This document shows, piece by piece, positions 34,523 through 50,253 of a stretch of DNA of 55,928 nucleotides. A model generated the notes under the pieces. That model ran no database searches and was not told the DNA's origin. It saw only the letters and a program-made list of their open reading frames with translations. The translations under genes were made by a program, and so were the position numbers. Within the stretch, counting starts at the first letter, position 1. The number at the start of each line of letters is the position of its first letter. Origin of the DNA: Perkinsus chesapeaki. Lineage: Eukaryota; Perkinsozoa; Perkinsida; Perkinsidae. The DNA lies in assembly GCA_013115145.1 (NCBI GenBank), contig JAAPAO010000187.1, positions 1 to 55,928 of the forward strand, read 5' to 3'.

Positions 34523-36182
34523 TCATGATGATGTTGATGATTCAGAGGAGAGCGCCTTATCAATCTCCTCTTTAGTGAACTTAACCAGACACACTGGACA
34601 TCTCACTGAGTATTCCCCATGGTAGCAATCGGGGTCGACCTCGGTGGTGGTGGTGGTGGGATCTATAGTATCTTTCTTATCATTATCAATGTTGCTCTGA
34701 CAATGCTCCACCATAGACTTAAAGCTAAAATATAACAGTGACAATGTACAGTAGTTTTATAATATTATTATTATTATTACCAGGAACGATGAAAGATCTC
34801 TGAACAGTCTGGTGATATCCCATATAATACATCTTCATACGTTTCTATATCACATCTACATATAGGACACTTTGGCTTACAACGCCAATACGAGCAGTTC
34901 TCGATAACCTATCATGAATATTAATATATCAACAACAATATCAGTTATTGTTATTATCTATTACAGCATTTTCATTTTGTAAAGCATATAATTGTTCCCC
35001 TATAGGCGACTCATATAAAATATCATAATGGGCTGGTTTAAATAAAAGTATAGCATCCCAGTGCTCTGACCCAATAGGGGCTGATCTTCCTATGGGTAAG
35101 AACCTACTCACAATATCCACTTTATATTATTATTATTATTATTATTAATAAACCTTACTCATATCTTTCTAATGGTGTATCCATAGAACGATCTAGTTGT
35201 ACAGCCATGAATCTAACGTTAAGAGCTGATGCTGCTAGTATCATAGCTAAGGACTCCGCCTGAATATACTACTACCATCAGCAGTCCCTGTTCTACTACT
35301 ACCTCTTGCCCATCTGTTCGTATCTCATTATCCAACCAATCATCAAAGGTACTAGCACCACTAGTGGCTATAGCTGCCTCTTCTAATGGCATACCACTAA
35401 CCTAATAATACGATATTAATAAATAGTAGGGGCTGCTGCTGCTGGTGCTGCTGTTGTTGTATTACTTCCATATCCCCATTCTCCTTTGCATATTGATAAA
35501 TAGCTAACCTTATTAATGCTATAATACCATGATCCATAGTCTTATCATTTAACTCCTATTAAAGAAGAAGAGCAGCAGCAATATTAATTCAACAATAATA
35601 GAGTATAAGGGCCTCATCATTACCTCATTCCAAAAGTCCAAAGGGCCCTGACCTTGTGTATAATGAAGAAAGTCTCTACCAGCACGTCTACGATAACCTT
35701 CTTCATCCCTTTGTAATAGACCATGCCAAGTACCATCAACCTTTTCAGTACGACGAGCTAGATGCATAGCATGGTGGATAAAGTCATGGAACTTCTCAAT
35801 ATCACCACCCTTTAACTGATCATGTAAACAAGTAATCATTCATTATTCCTTACTATTTCATCATTATCATCACTTACCAGCATTCTCTCTATTAGAGTCG
35901 TACCCAAAGCACGATAAAAGCAGTTACCATCACCTCTTACTCTACGCCAATGTGTCGCCTTAACCTGAATTGATATTCCATTAATAGCTACAGCTGCTAC
36001 AGCTGCTGCTGCTCCACCTTCTCAGCCATGAGATGTATCTTCCTCTGATGCCCTTTAGAATATGTGAATTCTTCAGACAATGTCTTTAAAGGCTCTATAA
36101 ATCCAAGAGCATTAGATTTACAAGGTAACACTTGATCTTCGTCATCATCATTAATAACAGGGTTACCATTCCAGTTACTCAT
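34523..36182 (-). CDS. Otubain-type deubiquitinase with C-terminal Cys-rich extension
   Basis: Start ATG 36182, MSNWNGNPVINDDDEDQVLP. The OTU catalytic core reads WRRVRGDGNCFYRALG (Asp and catalytic Cys), RRAGRDFLHYTQGQGPLDFW, then AESLAMILAASALNVRFMAV, and SEHWDAILLFKPAHYDILYE with the catalytic His, as in OTUB1/OTUB2. It cleaves ubiquitin chains, in OTUB1 mainly Lys48-linked. After the OTU fold come ENCSYWRCKPKCPICRCDIE and EYSVRCPVCLVKFTKEEIDK, two Cys pairs separated by about 80 residues; this extension is absent from animal otubains and looks like a zinc-binding module (RING-like). Nine or so short introns. Confidence 0.85.
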
Positions 36183-36468
36183 AATACGCAATTAGGATGA
36201 GAGTAGCAGATAGTTATGGTAAATGTTAATTATTGCTATTAACAACAACAACAACTGGTATTCAATTGCTATTTAGATCCTTAACACAATACTGGATACT
36301 AAGTAGTTGGTGTTGTTGTTATCTTCGTTAAGAGTACTAGAAGGATGATGATAATAGTGATGATGATATCATTAGTAACGAATCTTCTTAGTCCTATTCA
36401 TCATCACTTATTCTTAGTAGCAGTAGTAGTACAGTATGGTTTATGGTAAACCAGGGGCAGATAGTTAC

Positions 36469-37784
36469 TTATCGTCTATCAGCAGCAGCATCATCATTAG
36501 CACCACCCCTGCTCGAACTGCTACGACTCCTGCTATCACGTCGTCTACGACTCGGACTCTTGTTATTATCTCGGCTGCGACTACGACTATTAGCCGTCTC
36601 ATCACGAGTACCACGAGTACGTTCATAAGGGGATCGAGAACGGTCCCTAAAGTGTATATAGAGTAATAACTCAATATACAAGTAATGCTGTGGTATATTA
36701 CCTAGAGCTCCTCCTCTCTCTGGATGATCCACGACGGGCATCATTGGGATATCCACCATACGGGGGAGAGGAATAACGATCATCATACCCTCCTCCTCCT
36801 CCATATCGTCCACTACTACCATATCCACCACCACCATACCCACCCCTACCATAACCTTTACCTCTGATAATAATAAAGAGGGTTAATAATGTTAGTATTA
36901 TTAGTAGTTGTTATTATTACTTGCCACCACCATAACTACTCTCTTTATTATACATAGCAGCAGCTACAGTAATACGACATCCTTGGAAATCTGTATTATC
37001 CATATCACGTATAGCATCCTCAGCATCACGACGTTCATAGAACTGATGATAGAAGGGAAATACCTCATCATCATTATTGTCGATAGTAGTAGTCTTATTA
37101 CTCTAACGAATCCAAAGCCTCTACTAACACCAGTATAACGATCAACTGGAATGAATACATCTCCTATCTCTCCAAACCTAACAATATATAATAAACCAAG
37201 CAATAAAGAGGATAATAGTATTATATAGTCCTAGGATGATAAGAGATAGGTAATCCTACTGTGTGCGGCGGCAATAACAGCTATGCGAAGATCATAACAG
37301 CAGCAGCAGGAACAGCAGACTGCCACGGCCAATGGTGATATGGATTTATATCACCAGCAACAGCGAGCAACAGCAGCAGCAGGCACTGCCATAACCATAC
37401 AAACTGCCATTTCCTGTCACTGCCGACGCCGCCGCCGACGTGATAGGTATACGAATTCAATAAAGTCTGCATTATTATTATTAGCATTATAGCGACCGGT
37501 GATGGCAGTGATATTAGACTGCGGTGCCCTCCTATCCACTGCAACCTGCATCTGGCCCTAAACCCTATAGCTCCTGGTAGTGTTGTTGTTACTGCTACGG
37601 CTGCGTCGTCTGCACCCCATATATGGTGTATACTACTTGGCGAATCCCTCACGTAAATCATCCTTACGTACTCTATCATCAATACCATCAACCTAATAGG
37701 GTAATACTATTATTATACCGTGTAGGGTTATAATATTATTATTACCTTAATACTGAATAAATCGTTAAGTTGACCAATATTCAT
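36469..37784 (-). CDS. SR-type splicing factor with one RRM (SRSF2-like)
   Basis: Start MNIGQLNDLFSIKVDGIDDR. The RRM has RNP2-like SIKVDGI, then KFGEIGDVFIPVDRYTGVSR and RNP1 RGFGFVR, then FYERRDAEDAIRDMDNTDFQ. A Gly/Tyr-rich linker (YGGGGYGSSGRYGGGGGYDD) leads to an RS domain (RDRSRSPYERTRGTRDETAN, then RRRRDSRSRSSSS). The overall layout is that of SRSF2/SC35-like proteins, which bind exonic enhancers and are regulated by SR kinases. The second intron, about 37184-37638, is roughly ten times longer than others in the window and richer in GC; alternative splicing there is likely. Confidence 0.88.
37184..37638 (-). other. Exceptionally long, GC-rich intron inside the SR-protein gene
   Basis: Donor GTAGTATACACC follows REGFAK and acceptor TATATTGTTAG precedes the FGEIGDVF exon. 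At about 455 bp it stands out against the usual 40-60 bp introns. Its middle is exon-like: it lacks the AT-rich triplets of other introns and carries internal CAG/GT combinations that could delimit a cassette. Confidence 0.7.
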
Positions 37785-37921
37785 ACTGGAATAATACTGG
37801 GAAATGAAGGAGAAGGAAAACGACGGAGGCAGCGATAGCCAGCCACAGTTAACTATATAACAGAATAGCAACACAGGTGAAGAATACAACACAATAGATA
37901 TATAGGGTGAAAAACGTATTG

Positions 37922-40900
37922 CTAGGGCGATGGTGGTAGTAGGGTAGGTGAAGGTTGTGGCTGCTGACGTCGAGTTATGATAATTGGAGCAGTTCGTAAA
38001 GGATGAGGTACTCTAGGAGGAGGAGAAGGAGTTGCTCCTTCTTTTGTTGTAACAGATGCATCCTGTTGTTGAGGTTGAGATATCTTTTCATTATCTTCTA
38101 ATGGCTTAAGATGTGGTATCTTATCTGTTTTACGTCTATTCCATACATGTATATCATCCTTTACTGATAGATATTCCTCAGCATCAGTAGCTAGATATCT
38201 AAAAATACTAACACATTTACTTCTACTATAACACTCGTAATGATGATATTATTATTACATATTTAAAGGATCATGGAAGAAGTGTTGGTATAGGGTATCA
38301 TCGTATCCATTATTATCATCACTGTGCGTAAGTGAGGTAGATTGGCTAGGTATACCACCATCCTCGCCACTAGAAGCTGGTACATCACCATTGGGCGGTA
38401 CTTGTGGTGATGATGATGATGTATCAGTCTTATGGGGCAGTATCATACCAGCTTTAATAACATCATTAATAGCATTCTCAAATGCTTTATTCTCCTCCTT
38501 AGTAAAGTTATCTCTTATAACCTTCCTCAAAGCATCGGCATCAATAGCTCGATATCTAACATAAACCACAGTTACAACCGAGTATAGTTATTATTATTAT
38601 TATTATTACGGTGACTTTATTAATGTATTGTATATATACTCGGATACTCGCTTATTATTACCATCCTCCTCCTCCATTGATTTATCCTCATATCCTTTTC
38701 GTAAATAGCTGATATTATGATATATCATATATTGATATATGAAGGTGATGTTAATAATAGTAGTAATTATTACATGTTATTTCCCGGTATAAATAGATCT
38801 GTTAATAATGCTAGTTCATGGTCAGGGTTAACACCATTAGTAGCTAGATACTCTTTAGCTGTATTTAAAGGATATCGTCTTTCTGGGCAACTCCTAATAC
38901 AACCAAAACAACAACAACTCTTTAATACATGATGACCATCATCATCATTTAACTTACTCTGGTGTGCTTAACATGGTAACTAAGTTATTGCTAACTTCTG
39001 CTTTATTAATACTAAGTCGGCACCAATAATCAAATGTATTAACCATCTCATTCAATTTATCCTCTTCGCTTCTTTCATCATCATCATCTGGCCATGATAC
39101 AATACCCTCCAGTCCTTCACGTAAGAACATATAATCAGGTTCATAGAATACTCTTGGTAATCTACCAAGTACTTCTCGTAATGGACCAAATCTAATAATA
39201 ATATTATATACCTACAAGCTGCTACAATATATTATTATACCTCTCTTTCTTTTGTGAATTCTTTCCCCAATCTAACCGTCTCATTAATTTATCAACAGTA
39301 GCATTACTTCCCAATTCTCTTATAAGTTGTTCAATCTAATAATTACCTATATACTATTAACCCTTATAATCATTGCCTTACTTGTTTCATAAGATCTCTA
39401 GGGATATATTGTGACTTCTTACCCCCTCCACCTCCACTAGCAGCACCATCTTCATTATTACTATCATCTTCAACAACCTTTAATGCCTTAGTCTTCCTCA
39501 ATGCCTAATAATACATCATAAATAGGTTGTTACTAATACTTACCAGTTCCATACCAGAATATGGACTACACCACATAACATCATCTTTTAATATACTCCA
39601 TAGTACTTTAGGTTGTATAGGTATACAACTACATAAATGTATCTGTACAGTGAAGTAGTGATAATATTAAAAAATAATAATAGTATTATTATTATTATTA
39701 CCACATAACTAGACTTCACTGCATGGGCATCACTTAGGTATAATACTTTACGAATGGTATGGACAAGATGGGATAATGGACAATAAGAAACCAACTAAAA
39801 GAAGATGAATGATAATAACATAAGCTAATAGGCTGAGGGTGAGGGGGGGGGATGCCAATCAGAATCATCGCAATTATATCAGCTCCGATGTAATGATTTT
39901 ACTATATTCCAACTATTGGTAATCCATAAATATACTAGTCTATTATAGTAGTGTTTTTACATCTAAACTTAAAGGACATGCTTTATAATAAGCATCCTCT
40001 CTTTCTTTATATGTAGCCATAGCCTCTGCTCTTAGTTCTGCTGTACTCTTACATCGATTAACATTACTACCAGATGTTGATGATGTCTAAATAATAATAA
40101 GAGACTAAGTAATCTAATGATAATGATAAAGACTAATAACTGTAGTTTTATCATTGTCATCAATCTCTATAGGTTCCCTATAAACATCCCTTGCTAATGC
40201 TCCAGTAGATGTTGTATATAGTGGACCATAACAAGGCCTTAGTCCTGTATCCATAGTCCTTTCAATATCAGTTCGTAACTCTTCAGCAGTAAGTCTCTTG
40301 CTTATTGCTGACTTCACTCTTCGTTCTACTATCTCTTCCTCTGATAAAACACCATCACCTAATATATTGGCAATTGCGACAGAACCATAGTAATCACAGC
40401 GTAATACCCAATCCATCTTTAGATTCCTTATCAGCTGCCTTTCGACGTTTATGATGCATAGTTCCCGGAGCAGGAAAGGATTCGAGAAAATGCCGTGAGT
40501 CAACAGGGAACTTACTAGCATTTTGACGTACCTGTTATTATTCGATATCCTATATACTATTATATGTTCTATCCTACTATATCAATGCATTTATCAACAT
40601 CATCATCAGACATATCTTTAAAGAATATATCACATTCCGCTAAGGCAGTCTTAACCTCAGTAGCTCCGGCTCTAGAATGATCAACATCTTCAGTAAACCA
40701 ACTCTCAAACTAATGTATATAAGGATATCTCTCAGGTAGTTCGACTATAAGCTACATAAGTTGCTCTATCCTCAGGGTCTAATGCCGCTAAACTATAAAC
40801 AGTCTCAAAGCCTCTAAATGCAACCTGACCACAATAACAACAACATTTACTATATATATACCTTATCCTAATATACCTTATCCTCTTCCATAGTAGGATT

Positions 40901-41171
40901 TAATCGTCCTTGATTTACTGGATCCTCTACTGCATTAATACTCCTATACACTTCATCCCAATATTGTGATGTAGATGTATATTCTCCAGCGTCCAATCGT
41001 TGTAATACATACCTTTAAGGATAGTTGTATTATTATGTATGTATGGTATTGAATATATTACCCTAGGTACGTCCTCATAAGTGGATTACTAGTAGCTCTG
41101 CTTAATTTACCCACTACACCTTTACACCATGTACATATCTTAGGAACACTAAGTAGGTTATCAACGTCCAT
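37922..41171 (-). CDS. Large multi-exon gene of unknown function
   Basis: The first exon starts MDVDNLLSVPKICTWCKGVV with a CxxC. Further exons read RLDAGEYTSTSQYWDEVYRS, GFETVYSLAALDPEDRATYV, FESWFTEDVDHSRAG, GLRPCYGPLYTTSTGALARD and YKEREDAYYKACPLSLD. The frame then continues, through a longer intron (about 39796-39960, with a G-run), into YCPLSHLVHTIRKVLYLSDA, which has no ATG of its own. Later exons include LREVLGRLPRVFYEPDYMFL, DYWCRLSINKAEVSNNLVTM, YRAIDADALRKVIRDNFTKE, and a Pro/Gln-rich end (RRQQPQPSPTLLPPSP). No known family is recognised. An alternative is two genes split at 39.8-39.9 kb. Confidence 0.45.
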
Positions 41172-41241
41172 ATAAAAGAAATATAACTAATATAGTACAT
41201 AACCGTCATAAGAGCATGGCAGCAAAGTGTGGCTGCTGATT

Positions 41242-41463
41242 ATGAATAACTACAGTGACCTACCTACTCCAGAAGCAATAAGGGGTAATATTAGTAAGAC
41301 CACACATGTTGCATTAAATACCACCTCCTATAAATGCTACTTCTGCTATCCCTCTACACAACAATATGATAAACATGAGAAACGGCGACGCCATGTTATA
41401 GCAACAGCAGCAGCATCAGTATTATTAAAAATGATGCTGATTAAGTATTGTATAATAATATAG
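41242..41463 (+). CDS. Small C2H2-finger-like ORF between divergent genes
   Basis: An ATG at 41242 opens a 73-codon frame: MNNYSDLPTPEAIRGNISKT, then SYKCYFCYPSTQQYDKHEKR with RRRH, giving C-x2-C and H-x5-H spaced like an atypical C2H2 finger, then a hydrophobic end (ASVLLKMMLIKYCIII). It starts about 70 bp from the start of the minus-strand gene at 41171. It could be a small nucleic-acid-binding protein or the first exon of a short gene; the last ten residues look non-coding. Confidence 0.4.
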   Translation: MNNYSDLPTPEAIRGNISKTTHVALNTTSYKCYFCYPSTQQYDKHEKRRRHVIATAAASVLLKMMLIKYCIII

Positions 41464-41508
41464 TATAAATGATGCTAGTGCTTCTTCTCCTTGTTGTTGG
41501 TTGTTGTG

Positions 41509-46127
<4,619 letters not shown>

Positions 46128-46309
46128 CTAATATATTATATACTACTATACAACCCGACAATAAAGTAATGAGAGAAATCCAGATAAACAGTTATGGCCT
46201 TCTACCACCACCACCAGCAGCAGCAGGATAGCCATGTAAAACTCATCACTAGCAACAGCAGCATAATGCTATGTCCTACTACTAGTAATAGTAGGTAGTA
46301 TAAAAGTAG

Positions 46310-47479
46310 TTACTGTGTCTTGGCTGCTGCAGCCTCCTCACGGGCCTTCTTTCTCATAGCTGCCTTATTAATCTTAACATGTATCTTCTGAATCTGCTGT
46401 AATCTAAAATAAATATGATAACTAATCTAAGTATTACTAATATAGCCCCTACCTCAGACGTTCAGGGACAAGTCTAGTAGCAGCCCAATATTGAAGATGA
46501 TGTGACCAATGTGTTGCAGTCCAAGTATATCCAGCTTGGTGAGGGAATGATAGCTGACGGAGTACTGTATCAGCACACCTAAATATAATATTATAATTTA
46601 ATTATAGTATTGTTATTATTACGTCATAGGAGATGTAATAAGCCAAGTCTCCTTCTTAAGCTTACTCATATTACTCATAACATAGCCAGGATTAACAGCA
46701 AGGAAGTCAATACCCTTAGCTCTATACTCCTCATACAGACTAAGGCTGAAGGAATAAGCATATGCCTTACTAGCACTATAAGGGGCTAGCATAGGGGCAC
46801 CCATAGGGCCAAACATAGATCCAAATGATAGAACTGCACCGCCATTATTCCTCTTTAACATTTGTGGTAATAATGCCTTAGTAATAAAGGTATTAGCACG
46901 TATATTAACGTTGATAATATCATCAACCACCTTATCAGTATGATCAGTAAAGTACTGTGGGAAGGGATTATTAACACCAACATTATTAACAAGTAGGCAT
47001 AGGTCAACGCCCTCACAAGCCTTTTCAAGACCAGGTAGCCATTGCTCTACCGGAGTAGCAAAATCGCAGACTACAGTAATGATCTGATTAGCTACAGTAA
47101 CAGTTATGTATTATATTATATTTACCTCAGCAGGACCCTTTCCTTTGGCCTTAACATCATCCTGGATTTGCTTAGCAGCATCTTCCAATTTACTTTGACT
47201 ACGGCTAGCTAGTATTACGCCAAATCCTCTAAGGGCAAGGGTATGAGCGAAACCAAACCCAATACCACCAGTGGCACCAGTAACCTAAATAACAGGATAA
47301 AGATAAGGCATATAACAATGTAATACCAAGGCATAGGGTCTCTTGCCAGGCTGCTCATATTTCCTCCTTAACTGCTCTGGTGGAGGTAACATGAAATAGA
47401 ATCGTATCCAGCATGCTAGCTGATACAATTTAATAGCGACAAACACGGTGCCAACTACAGTAAGGATGGTGCCGATCAT
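46310..47479 (-). CDS. Very-long-chain 3-ketoacyl-CoA reductase / 17-beta-HSD12-like SDR
   Basis: Start MIGTILTVVGTVFVAIKLYQ, an N-terminal membrane helix. The Rossmann motif TGATGGIGFGFAHTLALRGF and ASRSQSKLEDAAKQI bind NADP(H). NNVGVNNPFPQYF, LSFGSMFGPMGAPM and YSASKAYAYSFS provide Asn, Ser and the Tyr-x3-Lys pair. GIDFLAVNPGYVMSNMSK closes the fold, and the C-terminus is basic (KINKAAMRKKAREEAAAAKT). This matches the ER-membrane reductase of the fatty-acid elongation cycle (IFA38/HSD17B12/LET-767). About five introns of 40-55 bp. It ends at TAA 46310. Confidence 0.88.
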
Positions 47480-47552
47480 CGTAATAAAAGATAATCAACT
47501 ACAACAACAAAAGTAGTCAGCAGCAAGTGACAATGTTCATTTGCATGATGTG

Positions 47553-48301
47553 ATGCGGGCGTCGCCCGCCATAAAGTATATCATTTGCGAACGCCCAAAC
47601 AATCGATTATATGGTATGTGGTCGGCATGTGTTAGGAGAAGGTTACTCCCTAAAAGGAGTGGGGGTTATATATTAAAAAGGGCCTTTAGTAGTAGTGCTG
47701 ATCCATGGGAAGAGGTAATATGTATTATAATGGATATATGGTATTATATAATAAGGTTGAAGCACATAGACCACGTGTACCTACATTACATGGATACCGT
47801 AGACCTGCTGCTGCACCTCAGAATCAAACTGATATACCAAGAGAAGACTTTCATAAATTTATGAGGTAATAATTTGTAATGTATGGTACATAGATATATA
47901 TTGGTTATATACAGAGGACGACCACGGAGGTTTCCTGATGAATTAGCACATTTCCTATTTACATGGGCCCTTATTATTTTCATGGTTTGTAAGTACATCT
48001 TTATTATCAGTATAATATATCAATAATAGGTCTAACAGCAGGAACTATGTATAAGCTCAGGCCTGATGATTTTGATTGGATAGAACAAGAAAGGTAAGTA
48101 ATGGATGTTATAGGATATATATTGTTATGTAATATTACTAGATCTAAAGCAGAGGCAGCTAAGGCTAGGCTTGATAAACGATTAGAAGCTCAGAAGACAG
48201 CAGCTAGAGCCATACAAGAGGGGAATACAGCGACTGGTGTAATTGATGTAGTACTAGATGCTAATGATAAGGATGATGATGATGGTTATGTTACTAAATG
48301 A
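47553..48301 (+). CDS. Mitochondrial single-pass membrane protein, about 190 residues
   Basis: Start ATG 47553: MRASPAIKYIICERPNNRLY and RRRLLPKRSGGYILKRAFSS, an Arg-rich, acid-poor presequence with a typical cleavage context (RAFSSS). Exons continue VEAHRPRVPTLHGYRRPAAA, PREDFHKFMRGRPRRFPDEL, then one transmembrane helix (FLFTWALIIFMVCLTAG) and a long charged helix (RSKAEAAKARLDKRLEAQKT) ending in DDDDGYVTK. The frame is kept over four introns. The layout matches lineage-specific respiratory-chain or ATP-synthase accessory subunits, but no family is recognised. The first codons contain a 15-bp palindrome (47556-47570). Confidence 0.6.
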
Positions 48302-48560
48302 TGAGAGCTAGATATCATGTTTCACAGTTATGTTATTATTGTTATTGTTATTATGTAATGTATGGGTATTAATAGCAGTATTTGCCAATATAATAAGTAT
48401 TATGGGTAGTGGTTGTTAAAGTAGATTGATGATCACACTATACAACAACGCAATACCATTATATATAAAGAGCATCACTCTCAATAGGATCCAATACACT
48501 ATTTTGCCTTTCTCGTAGATATCTGTAGAGCACATTGTAGGTTAATACATAATACTATGG

Positions 48561-49017
48561 TTACTCAGCTATATCATTCTGTAATTGGAATATCCTTTGC
48601 ATCCTCTTATCCTCAGCTGATGGATCCCTCTGTACCTTAATGATAGCTGTACTATCAACTATTATTATACAGGTAACATTACTACCTTCATAGACAATAC
48701 CTCACCAACTACTAACTGATCTGGTAATAATGATAATGGTATATTAACCGATTGATGATCGTATCTAATAATAATACTACATACATTATCATCATGCACA
48801 TCATCATAACATACGTTATTAAAGTTGCTATACCGTCCTCTAGATCAACACGTCCAACGAAGAAGCGATTCTTAGCTGAAGAGCGGCAGGAGCAGGGATT
48901 GGGTTGTTATACAGTTATTATACCTTGCATTGTTAGAAATGGAAGGTCATCTTCAACTGTAGCATCTATAGCTGATTGGGCTGGTGATGTCCTCAATATT
49001 GAACTTGATATTGACAT
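48561..49017 (-). CDS. Small protein with DUF3006-like beta domain
   Basis: From ATG 49017: MSISSSILRTSPAQSAIDAT, then, after introns, NRFFVGRVDLEDGIATLIT, YDHQSVNIPLSLLPDQLVVG, EVLSMKVTCIIIVDSTAI and a helical end (RMQRIFQLQNDIAE). The pattern 'V-x-R-V-x(3)-G-x-A-x-L ... V-x-I-P-x-S-L-L-P-x(6)-G-x-V-L' resembles the DUF3006 fold, known mostly from bacteria. It lies head-to-tail with the Rab4-like gene. The role is unknown. Confidence 0.5.
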
Positions 49018-49114
49018 AGTATTATACTACAGACACACAATAATAGTTATACTTAACACAATAATAGTATTAATAGAAAGTATACATCATAATAGCTATC
49101 ATGATTACAGTTTA

Positions 49115-50165
49115 TTATCCATACTTACTATATCCTATATTATCCATTCTTCTTGTATTACTCTCCTCTTCATCTTTACTACTACTACTTCCCCAACATG
49201 GTGGTATACATGTTCCCCTTCCCCATAATGTTGATAATAAGCTACCATCCCCACTAATAGTAGATGCTCTCTGCTCCTTATGCTCTACTTCTTGTGTCAT
49301 ATTAAATATCTTAGGTGGTGATGTTGATAAAGTATGTGTAGTTATACATCTATTACCATACTAATAACATTGTCTAATACCTTCTTATTACCTTGGATCC
49401 ATAACACCTTCATCAATCTTACTAAATATCCGTGTAGTTAATGTACGAAATACCTCTTGTATACCCTCCCCAGTAGCTGCTGATGTTTCCATAAATAATA
49501 CTGAATTCTCTTGAGCAAATCGACTAGCTTCTAGGAATGATACCTAACACTAATATACTTCAACTATTATTATAATACCTATTACCTGCCTACTGTTAGT
49601 AGATAGATCTTTTTTGTTACCCAGTATTATAATAGGTATATTATCTATCTCCCCCGTCTCCCTTTTAGCATCTTGTAACCATGTAGGTATATGATTATAA
49701 CTATCTCTACATGTTATATCATATACTAATACAACCCCAGCTGCACCTTTATAATAACTCCTAGTAACAGTACGATATCTAAACATACTCCTCCAGCTAG
49801 ACCAGGTAATGGATAATATCTTACCTTTCCTGACCAGCTGTATCCCATATCTGTAGTTTAACCCTTTTACCATTAACTTTAATAATTTTACTAGCAAATT
49901 CAATACCAATAGTATGAGCCGATTCATAGCCATTAAATATCCCATCCAAGAATTGTTTAATAATACATGATTTACCGGATCCAGCATCCCCTATTATAAT
50001 AATCTTTAACCGAATATCATATTCATGTAACTGTGATGATAAGGGTGATATATGGTTATTTGATGCCCTCCGTGCTGCTAAGGGTGATAATGCTACTGCA
50101 GCTGCAGCAGCAGCCATAGCTTCACTTGAAGATGTTGTACTAGATGATGTCCCAGCATATCGCAT
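49115..50165 (-). CDS. Rab4-like small GTPase with atypical C-terminus
   Basis: Start ATG 50165: [20 protein letters not shown], a long Ser/Ala-rich N-terminal extension (about 50 residues before the G domain). The G domain has [20 protein letters not shown] (P-loop), [20 protein letters not shown] (switch I), [20 protein letters not shown] (switch II), ILGNKKDL (NKxD) and [11 protein letters not shown] (ETSA). The sequence is closest to Rab4 or Rab2/14 in type. The end lacks a terminal CC or CXC: the only Cys pair is internal ([15 protein letters not shown]), followed by [13 protein letters not shown]. Unless another exon exists, it may not be prenylated. Six introns. Confidence 0.82.
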
Positions 50166-50253
50166 AATATACAACAATACTACTGTGGATATATGATGAT
50201 TCACTAACACTAGTAATATGATAATATTCACAGAAACTAATAACATGATGTTG

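Noticed and set aside
37281-37691. 136-codon minus-strand frame as a separate gene
   Set aside because: It starts without ATG support and covers the long SR-protein intron plus part of an RRM exon in the wrong frame.
49101-49364. Plus-strand hydrophobic frame as a membrane protein
   Set aside because: It lies antisense to the last Rab exon, whose frame is supported by GTPase motifs upstream.
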